Notes: a model not told the origin generated them from the letters alone. Counted from the first letter of the stretch, positions 1 to 8,915 are shown. The stretch: DNA of 33,173 bases from an uncultured Pelagibacteraceae bacterium (GCA_902615435.1 CACMOZ010000008.1:1-33173); one strand, 5' to 3'. A program made the numbers and translations.

Positions 1-630
1 ACAGGTTTATCTTTTAGAGATGGACACAAAATTGTTGAAATAGCCTGTATAGAGACTAAAGACCTAGTTGCAACCGGAAAAATCTTCCACAAACTAATTA
101 ACCCTAAGAGAAACGTTCCGGACGAAGCCTTTAAAGTGCATGGTTTTTCACAAGAATTTTTAAGTGACAAAGAAACTTTCGAACAAATTGCTGATGAATT
201 TCTTGATTTCATTAAAGATAAAAAGATCATAATTCATAATTCCTCTTTTGATTTAGGTTTTTTAGACGGAGAGTTAGGATCAGCGCAAAAAGGAAAAATG
301 AACAAGAATCAAGTAATAGACTCCTTAGAGTTAGCTAGAAATAAGTTTCCTGGAACTTCAAATTCTCTAGATGCACTCTGTAAAAGATTTAACATAGATT
401 TATCTCGAAGAACAAAACACAACGCGTTGCTAGACTGCGAACTGTTAAGAGAGGTCTATATAAATTTATTAGATGCAAAGGAACCAAAATTTAATCTTTC
501 AAATAATATTTCCGAAATAAATATTAATAAGGCAAAAGATTATAATAGAACAGTAGTCAAAATATCAGATGTTGAACTAAAAAAGCATAAAGATTTTTTA
601 GTGTCAGAATTAAAAAAGAATTTTTACTGA
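1..630 (+). CDS. dnaQ: DNA polymerase III epsilon subunit, 3'-5' proofreading exonuclease (5' end cut by window)
   Basis: The reading frame is open from base 1 to the stop at 628-630, so the start lies outside the window; 209 codons are visible. The product is the proofreading exonuclease of the replicative polymerase. Seen: the frame opens with TGLSFRDGHKIVEIACIE, which matches the segment just after the first exonuclease motif (DxET); that motif itself is upstream of the window. The second motif follows as HNSSFD (visible residues 79-84) and the third as KHNALLD (H140, D145), giving the DEDDh pattern. The dnaQ-secB-fxsA-Tim44 neighbourhood is typical of Alphaproteobacteria and supports the call. 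The 3' end overlaps convergent secB by 7 bases. The ATG at 136 is internal, not the start. Confidence 0.95.
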   Translation, partial: TGLSFRDGHKIVEIACIETKDLVATGKIFHKLINPKRNVPDEAFKVHGFSQEFLSDKETFEQIADEFLDFIKDKKIIIHNSSFDLGFLDGELGSAQKGKMNKNQVIDSLELARNKFPGTSNSLDALCKRFNIDLSRRTKHNALLDCELLREVYINLLDAKEPKFNLSNNISEININKAKDYNRTVVKISDVELKKHKDFLVSELKKNFY

Positions 631-1043
631 ACTTTTTTCATTTTATATAATTCTTCAAAATCAACAGTTTCACTGATTTTTACATCTTTAAATCCTGAGT
701 TTTCAAATAAAAAAATAAATATTTTTCTTAACTCAGGGTAAATTTTGCTCGGAACTTCTACGAGGATTATCTTTTTCATTTCTTCTTTGGTTAATCGATT
801 TCCTTCTAACTCAACTATCGTTGAAAAGATAATTTTTGTGTTAATTTTCTCAAAATCATTTCTTGTTGGATTCAGGCTTAAGCTAGTTAGAACTTCTATA
901 ATATTTTGTTTAGCTTGAGAGCTTTTTATATCAATATTAATTTTATAATTTGCAATGTTTTTAGAAAGTAAAAAGAATGTTTTTGGATTTGGAATATTAA
1001 AATTTAAATTTTTTATATATTTTCCTATAATTTTATAACTCAT
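624..1043 (-). CDS. secB: Protein-export chaperone SecB (divergent, short)
   Basis: SecB is a tetrameric cytoplasmic chaperone that keeps preproteins unfolded and delivers them to SecA. The 139-residue product is diverged but keeps family landmarks: an N-terminal strand followed by NP (residues 19-20), the EVPSKIYPELRKI segment (96-108, matching the family's E-x-P-x-x-x-(F/Y)-P-x-x-R), then SGF (116-118) and the C-terminal VDFEELY (127-133, matching VDFxxLY). It is shorter than most SecBs (about 150-165 residues) and lacks an acidic N-terminal tail. It overlaps fxsA upstream by 11 bases, so the two are probably cotranscribed and coupled, and it overlaps dnaQ convergently. Position between dnaQ and fxsA strengthens the assignment. 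Family identity is inferred from motifs and synteny. Confidence 0.85.
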   Translation of the reverse strand: MSYKIIGKYIKNLNFNIPNPKTFFLLSKNIANYKINIDIKSSQAKQNIIEVLTSLSLNPTRNDFEKINTKIIFSTIVELEGNRLTKEEMKKIILVEVPSKIYPELRKIFIFLFENSGFKDVKISETVDFEELYKMKKVQ

Positions 1044-1452
1044 CTTTATTATCCTCTATTATTTCACCATCAATAGTTTTATTTTGAGATTTTTCATCGT
1101 TTTTTGTTTTTTTTCTCAAAGCTAAGTTGAATAAAATTTTTCTAGTATAGGGAATAAGTATTAGAAAACCTACAAAGTCAGTAAAGAAACCAGGCACAAT
1201 TAACAAAAAGGCAGCTAAGGCTATCGACGCGCCTGATATTATCTCATAAATAGGCATTTTATTTTGATATAGATTGACCATACCAGACTTTAATGTTTGT
1301 AATCCTTGGTATTTCGCAAAATAAAGACCAATTATTGCAGTTAAAAAAATTAAAGCCACAGTGTTTAGGGCTCCAACTTGCCCCCCTACCTTGATCAATA
1401 AGTAAATTTCTAATGCTGGAATACCTATAAATATAAGAAAAAATGGGTTCAT
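1033..1452 (-). CDS. fxsA: FxsA family inner-membrane protein
   Basis: A 139-residue membrane protein of the FxsA family. In E. coli the protein is known for relieving exclusion of phage T7 by the F plasmid when overproduced; its normal role is unclear. Seen: N-terminal hydrophobic segment (about 4-22) with the family-typical PALEIYLLIKVG run, a second segment (about 29-48) with AIIGLYFAKYQG, and a hydrophobic C-terminal pair (about 75-100) with LIVPGFFTDFVGF, followed by a charged cytoplasmic tail rich in Lys, Asn and Asp. The start is ATG at 1452. It is the first gene of the minus-strand pair fxsA-secB and is divergent from the Tim44-domain gene 44 bases away, so a pair of promoters must fit in that gap. 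Confidence 0.88.
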   Translation of the reverse strand: MNPFFLIFIGIPALEIYLLIKVGGQVGALNTVALIFLTAIIGLYFAKYQGLQTLKSGMVNLYQNKMPIYEIISGASIALAAFLLIVPGFFTDFVGFLILIPYTRKILFNLALRKKTKNDEKSQNKTIDGEIIEDNKDEL

Positions 1453-1496
1453 TTGTCTGATACAAAAATATATGATTAATGTATATTTATCAAACT

Positions 1497-2099
1497 ATGA
1501 GTAACAATTTTGGTTATATAGACATAATTTTATTAGGGATGATCGCAGGATTCATTATTTTGCGTCTACGAAGTATATTAGGCAGAAAAACTGGACATGA
1601 GTCGAAAGTTTACCCTGGCTTTGCTGAAAAAGAATTTAGTATACCAAAAAATGAGGCTAAACCAGTTAAGCAAAATTTAGAAATTTTAGAAGGTAAAGAC
1701 AAAAAAGAGTTTTTAAGAGGTGCTGAAATTGCTTATGAAAGTATTCTTACCTCTTTTGCATCTGGAGACTTAATTAAATTAAAGAATTTATTATCATCAG
1801 ATATGTTTTCAAATTTTTCTGATGCCATTAAATCAAGAAACAAGGAAGGCATAACATCTGAATTCACATTTATTGGAGTGAAAGAGTCCTCCGTTGAAAA
1901 ATACGAAAAAATAAAGGATAATTTATTTGCAACTGTAAAATTTGTTGCTGAAGTTATATCTGTTAAGAAAGATAAGGAGAATAAAGTTATAGAAGGAAAT
2001 CCTGATAAAATTAAATTTGTAACAGATAGTTGGAAATTTACTAGAAATATAAAACAAAAAGGTCCTAATTGGTATTTGTCTGAAATTATCAGTAAGTGA
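1497..2099 (+). CDS. Tim44-like domain protein (TimA-type)
   Basis: A 200-residue protein with one N-terminal membrane helix (about residues 7-24, IDIILLGMIAGFIILRLR) and a Tim44-like domain in the C-terminal two thirds (about 70-200), ending in the typical W-x-F-x-R, GPNWYLSEI pattern. Bacterial Tim44-like proteins are anchored on the cytoplasmic or periplasmic face of the inner membrane; the alphaproteobacterial TimA is related to the mitochondrial import motor subunit Tim44, but its bacterial job is not settled. An in-frame ATG also occurs at 1479; I chose 1497 because the membrane helix follows it directly and because it leaves more room for the divergent promoter. The stop overlaps the GTG start of the next gene. 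Association with secB and fxsA fits an envelope or export role. Confidence 0.85.
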   Translation: MSNNFGYIDIILLGMIAGFIILRLRSILGRKTGHESKVYPGFAEKEFSIPKNEAKPVKQNLEILEGKDKKEFLRGAEIAYESILTSFASGDLIKLKNLLSSDMFSNFSDAIKSRNKEGITSEFTFIGVKESSVEKYEKIKDNLFATVKFVAEVISVKKDKENKVIEGNPDKIKFVTDSWKFTRNIKQKGPNWYLSEIISK

Positions 2100-2515
2100 T
2101 TAAAAAAAAAGAACCTAATCTAGAAGATAAAAAAGCTTGGGAAGAGTATATAAAAAATCCTTCTGATATTTACGATAAAGATCGAGGTTTCCCCAAAAAA
2201 ATTCAAAGAAGAGAACGTTATAAATTTGACCTCCACGGATTTACTTTGGATGAGGCCAACACCAAAGTAAAAGAAATTATAGAATATTGTATAAAAAATA
2301 AATTTAGGGAACTACTACTTATCACTGGAAAGGGTATACACTCAACAAATCATGAAGATGCCTATATATCAAAAAATTTAGGAAAATTAAAATATTCTGT
2401 TCCAGAATTTATAAGAACTAATTCAGAATTAAATAAATTTATTATTACAATTAATGATGCGGATAAAAAAGACGGCGGCGAAGGAGCAATAATAATTAAA
2501 TTGAAAAATTTATAG
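2096..2515 (+). CDS. Smr domain protein
   Basis: A 139-residue protein with a C-terminal Smr (small MutS-related) domain. Seen: a Lys/Glu-rich N-terminal third, then [12 protein letters not shown] (about residues 43-54, the LDLHG motif), LLITGKG (about 79-85, the T-G-K/R-G loop), and a final [11 protein letters not shown] strand. Smr domains bind or nick nucleic acids; the small stand-alone alphaproteobacterial proteins have no well-established substrate. The start is GTG at 2096, overlapping the TGA of the Tim44 gene (GTGA), so translation is probably coupled. The 3' end overlaps convergent hslU by 6 bases. In many Alphaproteobacteria an mltA gene lies between the Tim44 gene and this one; here it is absent. 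Confidence 0.87.
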   Translation: MIKKKEPNLEDKKAWEEYIKNPSDIYDKDRGFPKKIQRRERYKFDLHGFTLDEANTKVKEIIEYCIKNKFRELLLITGKGIHSTNHEDAYISKNLGKLKYSVPEFIRTNSELNKFIITINDADKKDGGEGAIIIKLKNL

Positions 2516-3883
2516 TATAAACTTAGATAAATCAGTATCTTTTACTAAGTTTCCTAAATTATCTTTTACGTATTTTTGATCAACTGTAATTGTTTCACCT
2601 GCTTTATCAGTTGCGTTAAAACTAATATCATCAAGAACTTTTTCAATAATAGTATGAAGTCTTCTTGCACCTATATTTTCTACTGATGAGTTTACCTCTG
2701 CAGAAATTTTAGCAAGCATATCAATTCCATCATCTGTAAATTCAAGAGTCACATTTTCAGTTTTTAGTAATTCTTTGTATTGTTTTATTAAGCTGTTATC
2801 TGGTTCTTTAAGGATTCTTTTGAAATCTTCTTCTTTAAGTGCATCTAACTCAACTCTTATTGGTAATCTACCTTGTAACTCAGGCAACAAATCAGAGGGT
2901 TTGGCTAATTGAAACGCTCCAGAAGCAATAAATAAGATATGATCAGTTTTAATCGGTCCGTGCTTAGTGCTCACAGTGGTTCCTTCTATTAAAGGCAACA
3001 AATCTCTTTGAACACCTTCCCTTGAAACGTCGCCCCCAACTCTATCACTTCTTGCAGAAACTTTATCAATTTCATCCAAGAAAACTATTCCATTTTCTTC
3101 CGTAGCTCTTTTCGCTTCAGTAATAATTTTATCCTCTTCGATCATCTTATCAGATTCTTGCGAAACCAAAATATCGTGAGACTCTTTTACGGTCATTTTT
3201 TTCTTTTTACCTTTTTTACCACCCATTGATTTACCAAGTATATCACCAAGGTTTATCATTCCAACGTTCCCACTAGGCATTCCAGGTATTTCGAAACTTT
3301 GAAGTGGAGAAGAAGTGTTCTGAACTTCTATCTCAATTTCATTGTCATCTAAGTCACCAGTTCTTAATCTTTTTCTAAAACTTTCTCTTGTTGCAACGCT
3401 TGCTTTATTGCCAACAAGTGCGTCTAACACTTTTTCTTCTGCTTTTAACTCTGCTTTAGCTTTTACTTCTTTTCTTTTTTTCTCTCTTTCCATAGCAATG
3501 GCAATTTCAATCAAATCTCTTATAATTTGTTCAACATCTCTTCCTACATAACCAACTTCTGTAAATCTTGTCGCTTCAACTTTTATAAAAGGGGCCTCTG
3601 CTAATTTCGAGAGTCTTCTAGATATTTCTGTCTTACCAACTCCTGTTGGCCCAATCATCAAAATATTTTTAGGAAGAACTTCGTCTCTCATTTCATCAGA
3701 TAAAGCTTGTCTTCTCCATCTGTTTCTTAATGCGACAGCAACAGCTTTTTTTGCATCTTTTTGACCGATTACATATCTATCTAGCTCTGAAACAATTTCT
3801 CTTGGAGACAAAGCACTTACTTTAGAAATTTTCTTATCCTTTTTAATTACTTTTAAATTTGTAACTTTGTTAGTAGGTCCCAT
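2510..3883 (-). CDS. hslU: ATP-dependent protease ATPase subunit HslU
   Basis: HslU (ClpY) is the AAA+ unfoldase ring that feeds substrates to HslV. Counting from the ATG at 3883 the product has 457 residues, the usual size including the inserted I domain. Seen: [16 protein letters not shown] near the start, Walker A GPTGVGKT (78-85), the GYVGRDVE pore-loop region, a Lys-rich intermediate I domain, Walker [11 protein letters not shown], the arginine-bearing [12 protein letters not shown] sensor region, [10 protein letters not shown], and the C-terminal LSKFIL tail that docks into HslV. The frame stays open 19 codons further upstream, but that extension runs back into hslV and is not conserved in the family; the ATG at 3883 lies one base after the hslV stop, as expected for an operon. 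Convergent overlap with the Smr gene. Confidence 0.97.
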   Translation of the reverse strand: MGPTNKVTNLKVIKKDKKISKVSALSPREIVSELDRYVIGQKDAKKAVAVALRNRWRRQALSDEMRDEVLPKNILMIGPTGVGKTEISRRLSKLAEAPFIKVEATRFTEVGYVGRDVEQIIRDLIEIAIAMEREKKRKEVKAKAELKAEEKVLDALVGNKASVATRESFRKRLRTGDLDDNEIEIEVQNTSSPLQSFEIPGMPSGNVGMINLGDILGKSMGGKKGKKKKMTVKESHDILVSQESDKMIEEDKIITEAKRATEENGIVFLDEIDKVSARSDRVGGDVSREGVQRDLLPLIEGTTVSTKHGPIKTDHILFIASGAFQLAKPSDLLPELQGRLPIRVELDALKEEDFKRILKEPDNSLIKQYKELLKTENVTLEFTDDGIDMLAKISAEVNSSVENIGARRLHTIIEKVLDDISFNATDKAGETITVDQKYVKDNLGNLVKDTDLSKFIL

Positions 3884-3884
3884 T

Positions 3885-4424
3885 TTAAACTTTTTCCACA
3901 GTAACGTTATTATTTGTAAATACACATATATCAGATGCAACTTTAATAGACTTTCTAGCTATATCTTCAGCACTCATATCAGTTTCAACTAATACTTTTG
4001 CAGCTGCGAGAGCATAATTTCCGCCTGATCCAATTCCAATTATTCCGTCCTCTGGTTCTAAAACATCCCCAGTCCCAGAAATTATAAAACTATGTTTTTT
4101 ATCTGCTACAGCCATTAAAGCTTCTAATCTTCTTAAAAATTTATCGCTTCTCCAGTCTTTCGCTAGTTCAACAGCAGCCCTTTGTAAATTGCCTGCATGT
4201 TTTTCAAGTTTAGCCTCAAGCCTTTCAAATAAAGTAAGAGCATCTGCAGTTGAACCTGCAAATCCTGCTATTACTCCTCTGCTTTCAATTTTTCTTACTT
4301 TCTTAGCCTTACTTTTTAAAACAGTATTACCTAAGCTTACTTGCCCGTCTCCGGCTACTACGGTTTCTCCATTCTTCCTAAGCAAGACAATCGTTGTTCC
4401 ATGCCATTTTTCAGCTGTATTCAT
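3885..4424 (-). CDS. hslV: ATP-dependent protease peptidase subunit HslV
   Basis: HslV (ClpQ) is the N-terminal-threonine peptidase, a bacterial relative of the proteasome beta subunit, acting as a double hexamer with HslU in the cytoplasm. The 179-residue product has the family's [13 protein letters not shown] start: removal of the first nine residues would expose Thr10 as the nucleophile. Other landmarks are [16 protein letters not shown], the [18 protein letters not shown] segment, and [20 protein letters not shown] at 4424 is the first gene of the hslV-hslU unit; the stop is one base before hslU. The 102-base gap to divergent hisB must contain both promoters. Confidence 0.97.
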   Translation of the reverse strand: MNTAEKWHGTTIVLLRKNGETVVAGDGQVSLGNTVLKSKAKKVRKIESRGVIAGFAGSTADALTLFERLEAKLEKHAGNLQRAAVELAKDWRSDKFLRRLEALMAVADKKHSFIISGTGDVLEPEDGIIGIGSGGNYALAAAKVLVETDMSAEDIARKSIKVASDICVFTNNNVTVEKV

Positions 4425-4475
4425 AATGTTATATGTGGAGATTAATTTTAGATCTTCAATAGCAAATCTGATTTA

Positions 4476-4504
4476 TTGATAAAATGACCGATTATATATA
4501 TATC
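4476..4504 (+). promoter_or_regulatory. Possible sigma-70-type promoter for the his operon
   Basis: In the hslV-hisB gap, TTGATA (4476-4481) is followed after 17 bases by TATATC (4499-4504). The first hexamer differs from the consensus at one place and the second at two. Alternating TA in this stretch offers several other -10 registers, so the exact element is uncertain. It would start transcription roughly 15 bases before hisB. Confidence 0.35.
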
Positions 4505-4526
4505 AAAGATAACTCAGAGATAATTT

Positions 4527-5117
4527 ATGGCAAGAAAAGCAAAAATTAGTAGAAAAACAAAAGAAACTAGTATTTCCGTTTCCGTAAATTTAGACGGTAA
4601 AGGTAAATATAAAATTAAAACTGGAATAGGTTTTCTAGACCACATGTTAGAGCAACTTTCTAAGCACTCTTTAATCGATTTAGAAATAAATGCGAAGGGT
4701 GATACACATATTGATTTGCATCACACTACAGAAGACACAGGTATAGCTATCGGAGAAGCTATTAAAAAAGCTGCAGGCAATCGAAAAGGAATTACAAGAT
4801 ATGCTTCTACTATGATACCGATGGATGAAACGCTTAGCCGGGTTTCTATTGATGTATCTAATAGACCTTACCTAATTTGGAAGGTAGATTTACCAGTAGA
4901 AAAATTAGGCGAGATGGACACAGAATTATTTAAGGAGTGGTTTCAAGCATTTTCCCAATCTGCTGGAGTTACTTTACATATAGAAAATATTTATGGTGAA
5001 AATAGTCACCACAAAATTGAATCTTGTTATAAAGGTTTAGCTAGATCATTAAAAGATGCATTAGCGATAGATAAAAGAATTAAAAACTCAATACCTTCGA
5101 CAAAAGGCTCTATTTAA
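4527..5117 (+). CDS. hisB: Imidazoleglycerol-phosphate dehydratase
   Basis: HisB removes water from imidazoleglycerol phosphate to give imidazole-acetol phosphate, a late step of histidine synthesis. The 196-residue product is the monofunctional form, without the N-terminal histidinol-phosphatase domain found in enteric bacteria. Seen: [14 protein letters not shown], the metal-binding [32 protein letters not shown], and the second metal site [18 protein letters not shown], followed by the usual SIPSTKGSI end. It opens the hisBHAFE run and ends 5 bases before hisH. Confidence 0.97.
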   Translation: MARKAKISRKTKETSISVSVNLDGKGKYKIKTGIGFLDHMLEQLSKHSLIDLEINAKGDTHIDLHHTTEDTGIAIGEAIKKAAGNRKGITRYASTMIPMDETLSRVSIDVSNRPYLIWKVDLPVEKLGEMDTELFKEWFQAFSQSAGVTLHIENIYGENSHHKIESCYKGLARSLKDALAIDKRIKNSIPSTKGSI

Positions 5118-5122
5118 TTTTG

Positions 5123-5749
5123 ATGAACGTCACAATCGTTGACTACCAATCGGGCAATATAAGCTCAGTCATTAACTCTTTTACAGAGGTCACTAAGGGT
5201 AAAGTTAATTTAGAAGTAACTTCGGATATAAAGAAAATTAAATCTAGTGATAAAATAGTTTTACCTGGACAAGGTTCATTTAAAAGCTGCGTAGACTCTT
5301 TAAACAGCATCAATGGTTTGGTTGAAACGCTTAAAGAATTTGCAATAACAAATAAAAAACCTTTATTAGGCATTTGTGTTGGCTTACAGATGTTTGCTGA
5401 CGTTGGTTATGAGGAAGCAGAAACAAAAGGATTAGGTTGGATTTCTGGTAAAGTTTCTAAAATCGATAATCAAAATGGAAAATTCAAACTTCCTCACATT
5501 GGGTGGAACGAAATTGAAATAAAAAAAGAAAGCAAAATATTTAAAGACATAAAAAACAAATCCCATATGTACTTTGTTCATAGTTATGAGTTTATTCCTG
5601 AAGATAAGTCAGTTATTTCAGCAACAACAAACTATTCATCAAAGATTATATGTGCAGTCGAGAAAGAAAACTTATTTGGTACTCAATTTCACCCAGAGAA
5701 AAGTGATAAAACAGGATTAAAAATAATTGATAACTTTATAAAACTATAA
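5123..5749 (+). CDS. hisH: Imidazole glycerol phosphate synthase, glutaminase subunit
   Basis: HisH hydrolyses glutamine and channels ammonia into HisF. The 208-residue product is a class I glutamine amidotransferase: nucleophile in GICVGLQM, and the His-Glu pair in QFHPEKS near the C terminus. Seen also: VDYQSGNISS at the start and LPHIGWNEI in the middle. A TTG lies one codon upstream at 5120; I chose the ATG at 5123, which matches the family N terminus. The stop overlaps the hisA start by one base (TAATG), as expected for coupled subunits. Confidence 0.96.
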   Translation: MNVTIVDYQSGNISSVINSFTEVTKGKVNLEVTSDIKKIKSSDKIVLPGQGSFKSCVDSLNSINGLVETLKEFAITNKKPLLGICVGLQMFADVGYEEAETKGLGWISGKVSKIDNQNGKFKLPHIGWNEIEIKKESKIFKDIKNKSHMYFVHSYEFIPEDKSVISATTNYSSKIICAVEKENLFGTQFHPEKSDKTGLKIIDNFIKL

Positions 5750-6474
5750 TGAAAATATTTCCTGCAATAGACATCAAAGATAAAAAGTGTGTGAGGTTAA
5801 TTAAAGGAGACTTTGAAAATAAAACTGAATACAAAACTTCACCTATTGATCAAGCAGGTAAATATAAAGAACACGGTTTTAAAAATTTACATATTGTTGA
5901 TTTAGATGGAGCACTAACAGGCAAAACAGTTAATTTAGATGTAATTAAAGAAATAGTAAGTAAGTATGATTTAAGGATCGAAATAGGTGGTGGCGTTAGA
6001 TCCATTGATAGTATAAAGCAGTATATTAATGTAGGAGTTGAGAAAGTAATTTTAGGAAGTGGCGCGATCAAAAACAAAGAATTTTTAAAAGAAGCGTGTC
6101 AAAAATATAAAAATCAAATTGCTTTAGGATTAGATGCAAAGGATGGAAATCTCTCTGTGTCAGGTTGGAAAGAAAATCTAAATGTAAAAACTATAGACTT
6201 TCTCAAAGATGTAAACAATTATGGAGTGAGCCGTATTATTTATACAGATATCAATAGAGATGGAATGAAGAATAGCCCCAACTTTGATGAGACAGTTAAA
6301 ATTGCAGAGCTTTCTAATTGTCCTGTTGTGATTTCAGGAGGCGTTTCTTCAATAAATGATATTAAGAAAGCTAAAGAGTTAAACAATAATAAAATTGAAG
6401 GTATCATTGTTGGTAAAGCCATTTACGATGGTGATATTAAACTTGATGAATTAGCGAAGGAGATCAGTGCTTAA
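5749..6474 (+). CDS. hisA: Phosphoribosylformimino-AICAR-phosphate isomerase
   Basis: HisA isomerises ProFAR to PRFAR, just before the HisHF step. The 241-residue product is a half-barrel-duplicated TIM barrel. Seen: [14 protein letters not shown] with the first catalytic Asp (residue 8), a phosphate-binding [17 protein letters not shown] with the second Asp, TDINRDGM, and VISGGVSS followed by [11 protein letters not shown]. It shares one base with hisH and 8 bases with hisF, so the three are probably translated together. Confidence 0.96.
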   Translation: MKIFPAIDIKDKKCVRLIKGDFENKTEYKTSPIDQAGKYKEHGFKNLHIVDLDGALTGKTVNLDVIKEIVSKYDLRIEIGGGVRSIDSIKQYINVGVEKVILGSGAIKNKEFLKEACQKYKNQIALGLDAKDGNLSVSGWKENLNVKTIDFLKDVNNYGVSRIIYTDINRDGMKNSPNFDETVKIAELSNCPVVISGGVSSINDIKKAKELNNNKIEGIIVGKAIYDGDIKLDELAKEISA

Positions 6475-7225
6475 GAATAGAATTATACCTTGCCTCGATG
6501 TTAAGAATGGAAGAGTAGTCAAAGGCATCAACTTTGTTGAATTAAAAGACGCTGGCGATCCAGTTGAACAAGCTAAGATCTACAGCGATGGTGGAGCTGA
6601 TGAGATTTGTTTTTTAGATATTACCGCATCGAATGAAAACAGAGAGACAATTATTGATATTGTAAGAAAAACTGCTAAAGAATGCTTTGTTCCTTTAACA
6701 GTAGGAGGTGGAGTTAGAACTATTCAAAATATTACTGATTTACTTTTAGCCGGGGCAGATAAAGTTTCTATTAATACTGCTGCTGTTAATGATGTAAGTT
6801 TTGTAAAAGAGGCGTCTAAAAAATTTGGCTCTCAATGTATTGTTGTAGCAATAGACGCTAAAAAAATTTCAGATAATAAATGGGAAGTCTTTACTCATGG
6901 TGGAAGAAACAGAACTGGCATTGACGCTGTAGAATTTGCTAAACAAGTGGAAACAAATGGTGCAGGAGAAATTTTATTAACCTCTATGGATAGAGACGGA
7001 ACAAAGTCTGGTTATGATGTTAAACTATTAAAAGTAATTACAGATAGTACGAATATTCCCGTTATTGCTTCTGGCGGTGTAGGAACATTAAATCACCTGT
7101 ACGATGGTATAGTTAAAGGTGGAGCGAGTGCAGTTCTAGCAGCTTCTATTTTTCACTATGGAGAATATAAAATCAAAGAGGCTAAAGAATATTTGAATTC
7201 TAAGAATGTTTCAGTAAGATTATAA
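6467..7225 (+). CDS. hisF: Imidazole glycerol phosphate synthase, cyclase subunit
   Basis: HisF uses ammonia from HisH to convert PRFAR into imidazoleglycerol phosphate and AICAR. The 252-residue TIM barrel is homologous to HisA. Seen: [16 protein letters not shown] (catalytic Asp near residue 11), [17 protein letters not shown] (second catalytic Asp), [13 protein letters not shown], and VIASGGVGT. The start is GTG at 6467, inside the end of hisA; it is supported by a strong Shine-Dalgarno AAGGAG at 6457-6462, four bases upstream, one of the clearest ribosome-binding sites in the window. Confidence 0.96.
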   Translation: MLKNRIIPCLDVKNGRVVKGINFVELKDAGDPVEQAKIYSDGGADEICFLDITASNENRETIIDIVRKTAKECFVPLTVGGGVRTIQNITDLLLAGADKVSINTAAVNDVSFVKEASKKFGSQCIVVAIDAKKISDNKWEVFTHGGRNRTGIDAVEFAKQVETNGAGEILLTSMDRDGTKSGYDVKLLKVITDSTNIPVIASGGVGTLNHLYDGIVKGGASAVLAASIFHYGEYKIKEAKEYLNSKNVSVRL

Positions 7226-7226
7226 A

Positions 7227-7499
7227 ATGTTTGAAAACCTAGAACAGTTAATGAAAATTATTAGAGAAAGAAAAAATTCTTCTTCAGATAAATCTTATAC
7301 AAATAAACTTCTCAGCGATAAAAGCTTAAGTGTTGCAAAAGTTAAAGAGGAAATAGGAGAATTAATCGAGGCTGTTGAACAAAACTCTAATAAAATACAT
7401 GAGGCAACAGATGTAATTTATCATTTGATGGTTTACCTTGAGGCCAATAATATCAAAATAGAAGATGTTATGAGTGAACTTAAAAAAAGACAAAAATGA
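7227..7499 (+). CDS. hisE: Phosphoribosyl-ATP pyrophosphatase
   Basis: HisE hydrolyses phosphoribosyl-ATP to phosphoribosyl-AMP, the second step of the pathway. The 90-residue product is a MazG-like all-alpha protein; the metal-binding EExxE and ExxD signatures appear as EEIGELIEAV and EATDVIYH. It is a stand-alone HisE, not fused to HisI. It starts one base after the hisF stop, and its TGA overlaps the start of the HIT gene (ATGA). hisG, hisD, hisC and hisI are not in this window. Confidence 0.94.
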   Translation: MFENLEQLMKIIRERKNSSSDKSYTNKLLSDKSLSVAKVKEEIGELIEAVEQNSNKIHEATDVIYHLMVYLEANNIKIEDVMSELKKRQK

Positions 7500-7852
7500 G
7501 TTACGATAAAAATAATATATTCGCAAAAATTCTTAGAGGAGAAATTCCTTGCAAGAAAGTTTATGAAAACGATCATGTTTTAGCTTTTCATGACATTAAC
7601 CCTCAGAAGAAAGTACACATATTAGTAATACCAAAAGGTGAATATGTTGATTTAGATGATTTCAACAATAAAGCATCTGATAAAGAGATTGTTGAACTTA
7701 ATAAAGCCATCACACACGTAGCAAATTTAATGGGATCAAAAGAAAAAGGTTATAGAGCTCTTACAAATATTGGTAGTGATGGAGGACAAGAAGTCCCTCA
7801 TCTACATTTTCATATTTTTGCAGGTGAAAAGATAGGAAAGATGGTATCTTAA
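7496..7852 (+). CDS. HIT family nucleotide hydrolase (HinT-like)
   Basis: A 118-residue histidine-triad protein. The signature HLHFHIFAG (HxHxHxx) near residue 105 and the N-terminal FAKILRGEIPCKKVYENDHVLAFHDINPQ pattern match the HinT branch, which hydrolyses purine nucleoside phosphoramidates and aminoacyl-adenylates in the cytoplasm. It overlaps hisE by 4 bases and the GNAT gene by 1 base, so it is read as part of the his transcript. A hisE-hinT link is common in Alphaproteobacteria. No special role in histidine synthesis is shown by the sequence. Confidence 0.93.
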   Translation: MSYDKNNIFAKILRGEIPCKKVYENDHVLAFHDINPQKKVHILVIPKGEYVDLDDFNNKASDKEIVELNKAITHVANLMGSKEKGYRALTNIGSDGGQEVPHLHFHIFAGEKIGKMVS

Positions 7853-8358
7853 TGGTTTCAAGAGTTAAAAGATATTTTTTAGAAATTAAAGATTTTTCAA
7901 AGACTGTAGATCTTAACCTTCCTGAAAATTATAAAATTATTTTAGATAATACAGATAATTTTCATTTGAATAAATTTTTCTACAAACAAATAGGTCTAGA
8001 TCATTTTTGGAAAGATAGGTTACTATGGTCAGATAGTGAGTGGGTGAAATATGTAACTAATAAAAATTTAGAAACTCATATCTTAAAGAAAGGAGAAGAT
8101 CTCGTTGGTTATTATGAACAAGAATATCATCCAGGTTCTAATGAAGTAGAGCTAATAAATTTAGGTGTATTAAAAGAATTTAGGGGTATAAAACTTGGAT
8201 CAACTCTTGTAAATCACGCTATCGCCAGCGCATCGAGAAAGAACCCAGGAAGAATGTGGGTTCACACTTGTAGTTTAGATCACAAACACGCGCTGCAAAA
8301 CTATAAGTCAAAAGGTTTTGAAATTTTTAAAGAAGAAGAAATAGATTTTGTTGCTTAA
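7852..8358 (+). CDS. GNAT family N-acetyltransferase
   Basis: A 168-residue protein with one GNAT fold in its C-terminal half. Seen: motif A as INLGVLKEFRGIKLGSTLV (about residues 102-120; the R-G-x-x-x-G acetyl-CoA pyrophosphate loop), then motif B with ALQNYKSKGFEIFKEE. The N-terminal half is aromatic and charged with no recognisable domain. The acceptor substrate cannot be read from the sequence. It is the last gene of the hisBHAFE-hinT run (one-base overlap, TAATG) and overlaps convergent lolA by 4 bases. Confidence 0.85.
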   Translation: MVSRVKRYFLEIKDFSKTVDLNLPENYKIILDNTDNFHLNKFFYKQIGLDHFWKDRLLWSDSEWVKYVTNKNLETHILKKGEDLVGYYEQEYHPGSNEVELINLGVLKEFRGIKLGSTLVNHAIASASRKNPGRMWVHTCSLDHKHALQNYKSKGFEIFKEEEIDFVA

Positions 8359-8915
8359 TTCATCTCAGGTATTTTAAAAGTTCCTTTTTTAAACACATCA
8401 TTTTTAGCGACAATTTTCAAAGAGAAATTTATATTGTTGTTATACTGGTCAATTATTTGCCAACCTTTTAAGTCCAATGTTTTCTTGTCAAAAAAAACTG
8501 TTATCTCATTTTCACCTAAATAAACCAACGTTATAATTTGATCAGATAAATCTAACTTTCCAGATTTTATAATTTCTAAAAGTTTATCTTTATATAAAAT
8601 ATTTAGAAATGGAGATTGTGAAATAGGATAATAGTATGTTTTGTTATATCTCTTTTGTGTAATCGCTAATCTTTTTTTATTTATTATTAATTCTTTTTTT
8701 TTGTCATCAAAATAATCACATTTTAATTTTCCAGGAAATTCTAAAAGACAACTTCCCTTTTCAGTTTTGTCATTAATTATCTGATCAAAAGTAAATTCTA
8801 AAGAATTTATATTATTTAATTTTGCGATTATTTGATCTTTCTCACTAGCTGAAAGATTTGATGATAATAAAATAAAGAATATAAATATTTTAAAGTACTT
8901 CACGCTTACCAACAT
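8355..8915 (-). CDS. lolA: Outer-membrane lipoprotein carrier protein LolA family
   Basis: LolA shuttles lipoproteins across the periplasm from LolCDE to the outer membrane. The 186-residue product has a Sec signal peptide (hydrophobic FKIFIFFILLSSNLSA, cleavage probably before SEK) and a LolA-like beta half-barrel: LNNINSLEFTFDQ, GSCLLEFPGKLKCDYFDD and a YYYPISQSPFLNIL stretch. The open frame begins at ATG 8915, 26 bases inside ftsK; a GTG at 8903 would give a start closer to the signal peptide (MKYFKIF) and a shorter overlap of 14 bases. The ftsK-lolA order is standard in Alphaproteobacteria and helps the call, since the sequence is diverged. Confidence 0.85.
   Translation of the reverse strand: MLVSVKYFKIFIFFILLSSNLSASEKDQIIAKLNNINSLEFTFDQIINDKTEKGSCLLEFPGKLKCDYFDDKKKELIINKKRLAITQKRYNKTYYYPISQSPFLNILYKDKLLEIIKSGKLDLSDQIITLVYLGENEITVFFDKKTLDLKGWQIIDQYNNNINFSLKIVAKNDVFKKGTFKIPEMN

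Noticed and set aside
3342-3551. Open frames opposite hslU, hslV, dnaJ, dapB, leuS and others
   Set aside because: They are shadows of well-supported genes, have no recognisable domain, and show low-complexity Ser/Leu/Phe-rich composition from antisense reading of AT-rich DNA.
3892-3900. TTTTCCACA resembling a DnaA box
   Set aside because: A single site inside the hslV-hslU junction, without a cluster or AT-rich unwinding element, does not make an origin. I found no oriC in the window although parAB-rsmG suggests one may be near.
3884-3940. Longer HslU start 19 codons upstream
   Set aside because: It overlaps the end of hslV, adds a hydrophobic stretch foreign to HslU, and a well-placed ATG follows the hslV stop by one base.
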